A DNA stretch of 64,000 bases, from contig BLAL01000213.1 in assembly GCA_015698045.1 (NCBI GenBank), positions 1 to 64,000 on the forward strand, read 5' to 3'. The DNA is from Rhizophagus clarus (Eukaryota > Glomeromycota > Glomeromycetes > Glomerales > Glomeraceae). The translations under genes and the position numbers were made by a program. Positions 54,303 to 64,000 of this stretch are shown here, in pieces (position 1 is the stretch's first letter; each line of letters starts with the position of its first letter). The notes below the pieces were generated by a model. That model made no database searches. It was not told where the DNA came from and worked only from the letters and a program-made list of their open reading frames with translations.

Positions 54303-56088
54303 TCATTTTAAAGCATTAATACCAGTGGGTTTTAATTCAGGTTTACCATTGGTAACTGGCAATTTAAAGAAAACACTATCAAACTCTTGTTTATTGGCTT
54401 TCCTTTCACTTGCCTTTTGTCTTTGTCTTTCTTCAATGATATGCTTTTCTTTTGTTGCTTTAGCATAATCTTTTGAGAATAAAGCAGAAGTGACGGGTTG
54501 CCAAACTTTTCTTGATTCAAGTGGACCCTGCTGAGAAAGTGGTTTTACTTGCTTTGGAACAGCTTCCAACTTTTCCATATCAAGCAAAAACCGTGACACC
54601 TAATCAATTAAGAGAACTTAAAGTAAGAACAATATTTATACGTAATAATTTGTATTGCTAAACACCATACTTACGTTGGTATCCTTTCTTGTTACATGTA
54701 CTTGACCTCTCCAACTTCCAATAACTTCAGCAACAACATTATTGTCATTAATATTTTTTAATTTATTAATAACATCATTTTTCGGATCATATTTGAAAAT
54801 TTTCCCTTCGATAGCAAACTTAGGTTTACCAAGCCATTTCTATAATATGAAAATTTTTTCGATTAAACATGTGCAAATGTGAATGAAAAAGATTATATTT
54901 CATATTTCGTACCTCTTCTTTATATTCAAGAATCGCCTTTAACTTAGTCTTAGGACAAGTAATAATACAACATTCACCTACTGCAATATATAATGAAGCT
55001 TTTAACCACCCTTGTACAGAAGCAACTGGATGTGATAATAAATATTCTTCATTATCTCTATTGGCTAAATTAATATAAATTCCTTTATTTTGTTCTCCAG
55101 GTCCAATTTTGACAGAAGTACCAGTGAACTTAGCAGAGATTTGATCAATTCCGTAAGCTGAAACACCTTTCTCTTTACAATGATAATGAAATGCTGATAC
55201 AGGAGGATGATGAGAAATTTGTTCATTTAAGCATGTTACTCGATATTTTTGTTTCCCTTTTGATGATCCTGTTAAATTTGATTCTATATCATCAATAAAA
55301 TTTCCTTTATTGTCAAAATTTGGTGAAGTTACATCCCAATGACATGAAAATTGTTCACCAAGAATTGAATTATATGGTTTTACCAATTTTCCTTTCTATA
55401 AAAATCGAAGGGAATGAAAAGAAATTTTAAAATTTGAATCAAGCGAAGAAGAAAATATGTTATGATAGATGACAACCTACCACAAATTTTAAGTCTTTGG
55501 AGAACCACCAGCGAATTGATGCAAACATTCTTTCTAATGGATCATCGGAATCTCCAATGCTAAAAGAATCAATGAAATTCAGCATAAGTTATAAAATAAT
55601 TGAGAAACTAATTCAAAGAAATAATTACCAAATTAAATAATCTGGTCTATCATTATAATTCCAATATTCTAAATTTCCAATAGGTTCAAGAAGCTGTGCG
55701 GGAAGTGAAATGCGCCTAAAAATCATTAAAATATGCGTTAAAGTTCTGATTAATAACGCAAATTTCATCATCAAAATGATACTTACAAAGAAACGATATC
55801 TTTTACTCCAATGAAATTTTTTAATAAACCGAATAAAGTTTTGAATTTACTCTGACGTTCATCTTGATCATTTTCTTCGAGATGAAGTGAAGTTGTTATC
55901 CTCTTATGTCTTTCAGAAATAAGATGATCAAGAGTTTGATCATTTAATTCAGTTGAATCTAGATCTGATAATGATGTATTTTCTGTTGAAATTGTCATAG
56001 TTTCATCTTTAGAACTTCTTGATGAACCTTTAAACGATTCATAATCTGAAGAAACTGAATCTAATGTTAGTGTCGAATTTGCCGCCAT
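54303..56088 (-). CDS. oxysterol-binding protein (ORP/Osh family), six exons
   Basis: Exons 56088-55787, 55715-55629, 55559-55481, 55395-54913, 54839-54675 and 54599-54303 total 1,413 bases, 470 codons, every junction GT..AG and in phase. The family signature Glu-Gln-Ile-Ser-His-His-Pro-Pro is at about residues 214-221 (usual form EQVSHHPP). Before it come Pro-Tyr-Asn-Ser-Ile-Leu-Gly-Glu (Lys-Pro-x-Asn-Pro-x-x-Gly-Glu block) and the short lipid-entry segment Ser-Leu-Pro-Ala-Gln-Leu-Leu-Glu-Pro. After it come the usual Leu-Glu-Tyr-Lys, Trp and Gly-Ser-Trp blocks. There is no PH or ankyrin domain, so it is a short ORP like yeast Osh4-Osh7, which exchange sterol or phosphatidylserine for PI4P at membrane contact sites. 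A Ser/Thr/Asp-rich N-terminus of about 90 residues precedes the domain. A disordered Lys/Glu-rich C-terminal helix follows (Glu-Glu-Arg-Gln-Arg-Gln-Lys-Ala-Ser-Glu-Arg). Confidence 0.92.
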
Positions 56089-59000
56089 AAGTATTTTACA
56101 GAAAAGTCTGTATTTATAAAAATTAATTAGTATAGATGACTTTATTTAATAGATTTATAAAAATAATCGATCAGGTTTTATTTCGAAAATGACAAACGTA
56201 CCTTTTTTATTTGTTAAATTTGAAAAAATCAATTTTTCAATTATAAATAATACTTCTTTGTAATGAAAAAATATAAGTAAAAAAAACAGTTAAATGCTAT
56301 AATCGGTTATTTTTTTATAAAATTATATGAATAATTATTATTTTAAGGTGCTAACTCAAAATATTTTGCGAAAAAAAAAAACAAAAAAATATTTTTTTCT
56401 AAAATTTCATGCAAGAGGAAATACCTAATTTTACGACCATTTTATAGAAAAAAAACTTTACGCAATTATTATAATAAAATTAAATTGACTATAAAAAGAA
56501 AATTTTACTATAAATTTTCAGAATAATAATTTACACAAATAAATTACCCGTTTTAAATCGAGTTTTAAACGCACAAAAGTCATATAATGCGTGTTACGAA
56601 TTACTAAGTATGTAAAAGAACCTTTGGTTTCAACTGTAATTAATTTATACATTAAATTATTTTCATTGTGTAATTTTTATTTTAGAATTGGGTCAAAGTT
56701 AAATAGTTGTTACACAAATTCAGCTTAAGAAGAAACCAGGCTTAAACATTTCCCGTGGTTTTAGCTCTTTAATTCGACAATTATAGTTGGTCTATTAAAT
56801 AATACCTGCATCTGTTTCAAAAGTGCATCACAACCGCATAAAAATCGAAGTTACAGAATACAGACATAAATTGCCTGGTCATATAATGAACCGTTATCTG
56901 TCGGTGATCCATCTAAATGTATTTTAAATTTAAAAAAAAATTAAAAATTATTTTTAATTTTACGATTATTAGAGTAATTTATTCATTTACTGATACCTAA
57001 TTTATCTAATATATTAATATTAATAATTTGCATCCGATTAATTGATCTACAATGACTTTCGGGATATACGAGTCTAGATCGATAGAAAAGATTGTAATTT
57101 GTATTAGATTAAATGTAGTTAGAATAGCAATTTTTCTTTTCTATGTTTCAACGTTCGTGAAACTAGTTTATGTAATTGAATAGTTTGAATAATAAAGTTG
57201 CAGCAAAATTGTGTTTAACAATAATACTTTGTTTATATAATTAAATACTTTAACTGATAGATTTAAAGTAAATATAAAGAATTCCAATATTTAAAATTAC
57301 TAAATTACAGCATTTTAAATAAAGTTGCCTTGGTAAAAACTAGGCAGTTTTAGCAATTATAAAAATATAGAAATGAAAATTATAAGTTTTGATAAGCAAT
57401 TTTAATGTCAATATTTTTGTAATTTTTATAATTATATTATTGTTTTTTTTTGTTACATATAAAAAATTTTTTTTTATTTTAAAAATATAATTTATTTAAA
57501 ATTAATTAGTAATATTTTATTGAAGTTTTATTAACTTATCCCTTTTAAATTAAGCCATTTAAGTTAAATTACCTTTTTTTTAATTAAATTTATTAAATTT
57601 TAATTAGCTATATTTTAATTGCAAATTTAAAACTAAATAATTTAAAAATAAAAAAAAGTATTAAAAATAAAATACTAAGTAAATAAATAATAATAACAAA
57701 AAAAATATATCTTTATTAAAAAAATCTAAAAAACTATATAATTTTTTTTAAAAAAAAAAATGAACTGGTATAAATATAAGAAATACTATATAAATAAATC
57801 TAATAAATAAAAATAATTATAAAGTTAATTAAAAGATAAATTAGTTTTATAATTAAAAAAAAGTAAATTTTTTTTTTTTTTTATAAATTTTATAAAGTAA
57901 ATAATTTATTATAAGTTTATTAAATTTATATATAATTATATTATTATTAAATCTAATAATTAAAACTTTAAACTAATTTCTTATTTTTTAAGTTATTTTT
58001 GTATTTACTATTTTTATATAAAATAATTGAAGTAAATAACTTTTTAATTAATAAAATTTTTAAATAAAAAGCTTTATTTTTTATTTAAATGATTATTAAA
58101 ATAAAAAATATATATTAACTTTAAATTTTTTTTAAGATATTAAAATTAATTAAAATGATTATATAAAATATAACTTTATATAAGATGATTTTAGCCAGTT
58201 ACATTTAAAAGTATATTTTATTTTTTATTTTTTTTTTTTTTGTTTAATATTAGTTTTTTCTAGTTATATCTAAAAATATATTTATTTTTCTTTTTTTTTT
58301 TGATTTTTTTAATATTAATTTCTTCTGATTTCACATCTAATTTTTTTGTTTTTGTTTTTTTTTTTTTTTAAATCTTACAAGTTTTATTGATAAGATTTTT
58401 AGTTAATCACGTGTAAAGATGTCATTAGCTATTTTTGACTCAATGCATACTTTATTTTTATTGCGTGTGAAAAATGAAAGAATTTCACTTGGATTACACA
58501 AAATTGTTATTATGTTAATAATAAGCACTAACTGATCAACGTAAATAATATCATCTTTTGGAACACCACCCAAAGACAGAAATAATAACACCCATTTTCC
58601 TTATTGTAATGGAACGGAACAATGAAAATTCACTTTTTTTTTGAGGAATCTGTAAAATGGACTTTGTTAGAACTTCCATTTCCGTTTCATTTTACACATC
58701 ACGCAGTATTTTGCAAAATAGCAGTCATAAAACATTCTTTCTTGGGTTCTATTGATAAAGAACCGCAGGTGATGTGAAAAATGACGTACTTATTGTAAAG
58801 AGGTGTTAAATCAAAATTATCATAAATTGGCTCTTAACGAAATTGTTAACGGTGCCAATTTCGGATAAAGCAAAATGGAATTTGTGCTCATTTTCGTCTT
58901 TATCAGATTCACGTTAATCTACGAAATCATAACATTAACATATTATGACCGAGTAGAAACATCGGAGAAATTGGTTGAATACACATATATAGTCATAGTC

Positions 59001-59296
59001 AAAATACGCTTGGCGGATCAATGAAATAAATTATACTTCGAGAAGAAAAATAAACATAATAGTGTTTATTTTCACTATTGTGTTTGCTCTTGAATTTTTT
59101 ATTCTCAATCGTTTTGTCTAACCCGTTAAATCTATTCTTATCAAAAATATCAAAAAATAATATCTCATTTTCACGAGCGATTATCATTTAAAATATGACA
59201 CAATCAGTGTTTGTGAAACCGACGGATTCTCTATTTTAATAAGCGATATCGGAGTTAACATTTTTTATCTCCTCAATCAGAAATCCTCAGAGAAAG
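56089..59296. other. 3.2-kb gene-free region between the OSBP and RING genes
   Basis: 56.1-57.3 kb is AT-rich leader/promoter territory of the minus-strand OSBP gene. 57.4-58.4 kb is nearly pure A/T without structure. 58.4-59.29 kb is somewhat GC-richer and leads into the RING-ubiquitin gene. All three frames on both strands are closed by frequent stops apart from short runs. No tRNA or rRNA features recognised. Confidence 0.4.
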
Positions 59297-59910
59297 ATGT
59301 TGGATTTAAGCAAATTTCTCCAATGTACCGTATGTAGGGAATTAAAGAGTAATCCTCGAGAAACGCAATGCTGTCACAAACTTTATTGTCAAGATTGTAT
59401 GAAAAATATTACTGACATTTGTCCAACTTGTCGACAAAGAACTAGCTTCATAGAAAATCCCTTGGTATCTCAATTCATAAACAATAAGCTCGGCGATGAT
59501 ATCATGACTGGAAATTATCCCTCTCCTTCTCCCTCTCCTTCTCCCTCTCCCTTCGGTTTCTGGATTAACTCCTATTTTAGTAGAAATGACTCAGATACGA
59601 ACAATAAAGCTTTCAGAATCACAGTATTAACTTTGGAAGACAGAAAAATCAATATTTATGTTGAACCAAGCGATACAATCAAAATCCTTAAGTTAAAGGT
59701 CAAACAAAAAGATGGTACGTACATTCTTAATTTTTTTATAAGAAAAAGGAGTCATGCATTTTGATAATAATCTTTCCTTTAGGCATTGCTCCTGAATATC
59801 AACGGTTGATTTTTCAAGGAAAACAGCTAGAAGATCATAATACTATTTCGGATTACAATATCAGAAATGATAATACTATACATCTTGTAAATCGGTTTAA
59901 TTCTGGTTAA
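59297..59910 (+). CDS. RING-finger protein fused to a C-terminal ubiquitin-like domain
   Basis: Exons 59297-59714 and 59783-59910 (GAT G|GTACGT ... CTTTAG|GC) give 181 codons. A RING-type zinc finger lies at the N-terminus: Cys10-x2-Cys13, Cys25, His27, Cys31-x2-Cys34, Cys42-x2-Cys45. A Pro-Ser repeat linker (residues 75-85, a CCTTCTCCCTCT microsatellite) follows. Residues 106-181 then align end to end with the 76 residues of ubiquitin without a gap (Val-Glu-Pro-Ser-Asp-Thr-Ile; Gln-Arg-Leu-Ile-Phe-x-Gly-Lys-Gln-Leu-Glu-Asp). By that numbering Leu8, Ile44, Val70, Lys27, Lys29, Lys33 and Lys48 are kept; Lys6, Lys11 and Lys63 are replaced; and the end is Ser-Gly instead of Gly-Gly. It is likely an E3 ligase or adaptor with a built-in ubiquitin mimic that is not itself conjugated. 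The intron splits the ubiquitin-like domain. Confidence 0.85.
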
Positions 59911-60249
59911 GAATCAACATATTGTTATTAATTTCATTATTTTTATTTTTTTTATTTTATTTCTTTTTATGACCGATACGAACCGTAACATAGTAAAAAT
60001 TTATTCATCAAATGTAAAGATGTTAAATAAAATATATTATATTATATACTACAGTATAGCTTTATGTTGATTTAAAATATCATAATCTTTGACAAGATTA
60101 ATAATAATACTCGTAATCGACTGAATCAAATTTTGCCACCTGACAATCTTTAAGCTCCTATTACAGATATTTCTTTGTTCATCACAGCAGCCATTCGCCG
60201 AAAGGTTCTCCTAACCGATGTATGCGATTCAATTCCAAAAACCAAGATT
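59911..60249. other. short intergenic region
   Basis: T-rich 3' flank of the RING-ubiquitin gene with an AATAAAAT word near 60027. No gene seen. Confidence 0.4.
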
Positions 60250-60605
60250 CTAAACATATTTTTCCTTGATCAGCTCTTCTGGTACGATCTTTACTTGATC
60301 TTTAATGGGCAAATTGCAGAAGCAAGATAGGCATATACTTTTTATGGCCTCGTGGACGTCGATAGAAGTTTTAATGCAGTTTCCAACTGCTAAAAGTTTA
60401 CGCAACACTTCTTTATATTCATATTCATTCTTGGTGTCCACAATCACGCGAAAAAATGGGATTACACGCCAATTCTAAGATTCGAGTCGTCGCTAAATCC
60501 ATAGAGTTCACATTTTCAGGAAGGTTCATTCGTTGAAAGGTTACGAGGGAGTCTCTATGTGAAACTTGAAGTTACTTTTAATACTAGCGACTTCATCTCT
60601 TTTTT
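60250..60605 (-). pseudogene. decayed gene fragment of unknown family
   Basis: Not recognised. On the minus strand a frame from about 60600 reads Val-Ser-His-Arg-Asp-Ser-Leu-Val-Thr-Phe-Gln-Arg-Met-Asn-Leu-Pro-Glu-Asn to Ile-Phe-Ser-Arg-Asp near 60450. Coding quality then passes to another frame (Val-Ile-Val-Asp-Thr-Lys-Asn-Glu-Tyr-Glu-Tyr...Leu-Leu-Ala-Val-Gly-Asn-Cys) ending in TAG at 60250-60252. The change of frame around 60445-60455 has no intron signals that fit, so a one-base frameshift is likely. An alternative is an exon starting after CTTAG at about 60480. Codon content is GC-richer than the surroundings, typical of real coding sequence. Confidence 0.45.
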
Positions 60606-61246
60606 CTTAACCAAAATTTAACATACTCCTTGTAATAAGATATTTTTTCTAAAGCTACTTTTTTTGATATTTAAGTTCTAGGTGATAAACTTATCTGTTA
60701 CAATTTTACTAGAATTATTTCTAAATTCGGTTTGACAACTCTTTAAAAAAAAAATGATAACTTTATTTTTATTATTGAAAATTGCCAACACTGTTAAGCG
60801 TCGCAATCGCATACACATTTCCTTCAAGTAGTATTGCAATCTTATTTTTGATTACTGTATCAGAAACGTTATCAACTTTATTGGCAGTTGAGCAAATGAG
60901 AACGAATAAATAAGAATTTAAGATTATACTTCTCAATATAGTTAGATCGTAATTGCGTTGTGTTTGTCGTACAATCCGAAGCTAAATGATTACGAAATCT
61001 TAAAAAAATCGCAAATAAAAAACTTCCAGACGCGGTCAAATAAATAATGGCCATTTGAAAACTACCTCTTAAGAGTGGCGAGTATTTTTATAACACCTAA
61101 GTTCTAATAAAAAAAATGTACATATATATATATAGTCGTATTTTGCAAGATAACGAACAAAAGCTTTCTCATAAAATGCGCTTCACTACCGTGCTTGACC
61201 CTGTTCCAATTTTTCCTGTCCGACCTAAATGCCCTTCCATAAACTT
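60606..61246. other. intergenic region
   Basis: No supported gene. An ATATATATATATA run lies at about 61120. Unique-looking sequence otherwise. Confidence 0.35.
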
Positions 61247-62924
61247 ATGTACCATGATAAGGATATACAGTTTGTAGATACACTACGCTTGAAAGGCTGG
61301 GAATTAACTATTAAGGTATTTGCTTGATTAAAAAGGTTCTTTTTTGTTTTAGATATAATATATACAATGCTAATGAATTGTTCATGCCTAGGAGATTTAA
61401 TTGAAGCAGTATATAGCAATTGTGATTCGGTATTGAAATTTCCTTTGCTAGATGTTAATGCGACACCAATTACACCAATTATACCAATTATACCAAGAAG
61501 TCTGCGACAATATATGTGAAAACGATAACCGAAAAAAACTGTAGGATTAAAATTAAACTAGAGTGATCCCATTGACCAGATTAAAGAAATGATCCGGGAT
61601 TTAAAAGACATTCCTCCCCACATCCGCCATAGTTTTGCCGAAAAAGGATTATGTGACTATGAAACCTTATCATATTACAATATCAAGAGAGTCTAAAATT
61701 TAAAGCAAAGATCTGTGTGAAGCAAAACGGACTGGTGAAGTAATAGCATTAAAATATAGTGACAAGTGACACTATCGGTCAACTTAGCAGCACATCCAGA
61801 ATAGAATCATTCTCTCATGTTGGTATCGTGTGAATGGAAAGGAGCAAGGTTAATATCCACTGTAAATACTGTTCATCCATTTTATTTGCCTTGCTAATAC
61901 GATTATATTTTCCTTGTATAAAGATATAAATGTTCAGAATGTCCTGATTACGATTTGTGCTTGATTGTATCACAATTACCAATTACTTCATAACGCGCAA
62001 CATGATCTAAAGGAAGATTCAAAAGAGATTCCAAAAAATCTTTCTACTAGCAGCAATATTACAATACTTCAAATTAACAAAGAAGATTCGTAGCCCTTGT
62101 TACGTGAAGAAGAGAAGCGAAGATTTTTACCCGAAATACAAACAGTATTATGAAGTTTGAAGCGATCCCACAAGTGGTAAACCTAAATGCAATAGTCAGA
62201 AAATTTGACTATTCAGATGAGGCAATACAATTATTACGACGTGCACCATAATTTTATCCAATTAAGAAACGCATACGTGTTTCTCAACCTTTTCTAATAT
62301 ATAAATAGTTGTTAATGTTTTTTTTCTTTCATTCAGATGATCCAGTATTAGTAAAACTCAAGTATATGTTCGCAACAACATTGCTAATATTACTGAAGGA
62401 ATGATGGCACTAGATTGCTCACCCTCTAAAGTCATCAACATTTAAAGAAATAATTGATGATACTACTTCACCGACCATAATTTCATTACGTTCACTTTGT
62501 CAACCGGGACGACCTCTTGTTCCTCTTGGTGGATCATATATTTGTCCTTTATTCCGATACATATCTCATGTGCTCAATGATATTTATAATTTATATATCA
62601 CACACAAACCGATTACAAATAGATTTCTACATGATTCAAATTCGAGAAAGCACATGCATCTGATGTTTGGCCTATTGGTAACATTGTATCTGTTAAGGAG
62701 CATCGATCGCTTAGCCGCAACACACGATATGGTCAAAGAAACCAAATTAGAAATACTTGTATTGACAGATACAATGGAAGATACTTTCTTGAAATTGTAC
62801 TTACCATGGCCATTCAGATTTTTTGTCATTACAGATGGTATTTGAGATGCTGGAAGAAGCACATTATAATGCAACAGATCTAGTTGAATGCTTAGATGCT
62901 CTCATGTATGATATAAAGGATTAA
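61247..62924 (+). pseudogene. decayed ubiquitin-like / ZZ-finger gene
   Basis: Broken by stops and frameshifts but readable in pieces. 61562-61697 reads Ser-Asp-Pro-Ile-Asp-Gln-Ile-Lys...Asp-Ile-Pro-Pro...Tyr-Glu-Thr-Leu-Ser-Tyr-Tyr-Asn-Ile-Lys, matching the PSDTI...GIPP...RTLSDYNI framework of ubiquitin. 61855-61960 has Cys-Lys-Tyr-Cys and then Tyr-Lys-Cys-Ser-Glu-Cys-Pro-Asp-Tyr-Asp-Leu-Cys, the pattern of a ZZ zinc finger. 62440-62924 has long coding-like stretches (Ser-Asp-Val-Trp-Pro-Ile-Gly; Arg-Tyr-Asn-Gly-Arg-Tyr-Phe-Leu-Glu; Met-Leu-Glu-Glu-Ala-His-Tyr-Asn) in shifting frames, ending at TAA 62922-62924. I do not recognise that last region. It sits 1.3 kb downstream of the RING-ubiquitin gene on the same strand. 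Start at 61247 is the first plausible ATG, followed by a possible intron (61316-61353). Confidence 0.5.
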
Positions 62925-64000
62925 GATATCAGAATGATGAAATTTATTTATTTTATTTATTATTTAAGTATGTGGCTAATTACTTACGTTTTTATTTGCG
63001 TTTTAAGATAGATTTTTCGATTTGTTATTTATGATAATTACAAAATTTTTTGGAAGGTAGCAGTAGTTTAGTAAATTTTTTTTGTCACTCTTATTATGTT
63101 TATGATTTATTTTTGTGACAATAAACATTATCCATTTATAACGTATATTGGTTCCAAGAGCGCCCTACCTTTCGAGGATTTGTTAAATTTACTCGACTAA
63201 AAGTTTTTATGAAGTTTTATGTATTTTTTTTTAATAAATAATTTCTTTAAATGCTTGTAATAATTTTTTTTCTATCAGTTTTTTTTTGTCAAACGATCTG
63301 ATCGGTAAGACTTACTGTACCTGTAGGCTGTAACCGAGTAGCCGATCAGAATTAATTTTTACATAACAAATAATTTTTTCTTATCAAGTTAAAAATTTCA
63401 TACAAATTTTTTTCACTATGAATTATTAGGTTTATTATATACTAATTAATAGTATAAAAAATTCGGTACAGACTTTTTTTTTTTTCATATGAAAAATATG
63501 AAAAATTATTTTTTTTCATTCGTGCCTTTTTCGTATCATAATATTTTCTGCTTTATTATATAATCATACGATGATTATAACGTGTTGCCTGTTACCTTTT
63601 TTTTTTTTAATAAATACGATGAAACAAAAACTCTATTTTTCTAAACATTTGAACAAAAGTTACATATAGGACACGAATTCGCAAGGAAGGAGAGCGGATC
63701 CCTGCTCTATAATATAATCGATTAGGATTCAAGATTATTATGTATAACTTTTCGACCAAAATTTTTTTCCAAATTCGCTTAATGTTTTGACGACTATTTC
63801 AAACAAATTTCTTTCTTTATATTTTGTATTACATTTACAACGTACAAAACTAATACAAAATAGGGAAGTGTTTTCTATACTACAAAAACTTTCATTTTAC
63901 AAGAAACATTTTGATAAATGCAATGAGGTAATTTTGGTGATAGAACGCATGCTTGAAAGCAACAAGTATCCTGAATCCTTTATCTAATGTGATTTATGTA
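62925..64000. other. AT-rich terminal region, small inverted repeat
   Basis: No supported gene to the end of the window. At about 63294-63352 the words TCTGATCGGTAAGAC and GTAGCCGATCAGA form a short inverted repeat. T-runs flank it on both sides. Confidence 0.4.

Noticed and set aside
1..64000. tRNA, rRNA and spliceosomal RNA genes
   Set aside because: No B-box-like GGTTCRANNCC in a foldable context and no rRNA-like stretch was found by eye; a covariance search would be decisive.

Overview
The window looks like nuclear DNA of a fungus, most probably an arbuscular mycorrhizal fungus of the Rhizophagus/Glomeromycotina type. The DNA is extremely AT-rich. Genes carry short spliceosomal introns with GTAAG-like donors, CTAAC/CTGAC branch points and polypyrimidine AG acceptors. 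Predicted proteins are rich in Asn, Lys and Ser, and transposons are nested inside one another. The species is an inference from style and gene content; no marker gene settles it.

Layout. Positions 1-9.7 kb hold satellite-like repeats, a decayed WD40 (Cdc20/Cdh1-like) fragment, a Gln/Pro low-complexity relic, a two-zinc-knuckle reading frame followed by an array of five small hairpins, a spliced IS630-type transposase relic and a six-exon gene of unknown function. Positions 9.9-13.06 kb are a fold-back element with repeat-filled arms around a small two-exon gene for a basic protein. Positions 13.2-18.6 kb are a five-exon CACTA/TNP-like transposase gene, inactivated by one nonsense codon and by a 1.73 kb element inserted in its last exon. 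Positions 18.6-26.5 kb are non-coding repeats, a pogo-like MITE and a heavily mutated DDE transposase.

Positions 26.5-28.7 kb are a first island of ordinary genes: two convergent membrane-protein genes that share an unusual Trp/Cys juxtamembrane motif, one of them carrying a SPRY domain. Positions 30.3-45.9 kb are almost wholly transposon-derived. They include three related elements with Mutator-like 9-bp target duplications, a Tc1-like element with three in-frame stops, three copies of a tandem-array element, and MITEs, with insertions up to three levels deep.

Positions 46.7-59.9 kb are the main gene island: a Cys-rich secreted-type protein, a PHD-finger protein, a paired-CxxC protein, an Ssh4/Ear1-like SPRY membrane protein with a PPxY motif, an oxysterol-binding protein and a RING-ubiquitin fusion. 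Positions 60.2-62.9 kb hold two decayed gene remains, one of which still shows ubiquitin-like and ZZ-finger segments. The rest is AT-rich spacer.

How the genes may work together: the SPRY/PPxY adaptor (Ssh4/Ear1 proteins recruit the Rsp5 ubiquitin ligase), the RING-ubiquitin protein and the decayed ubiquitin-like/ZZ gene all point to ubiquitin-linked membrane or protein turnover. Nothing in the sequence shows that they are co-regulated. Exon models given here were built by hand from splice motifs and phase continuity; total lengths divisible by three support them, but no transcript was available.
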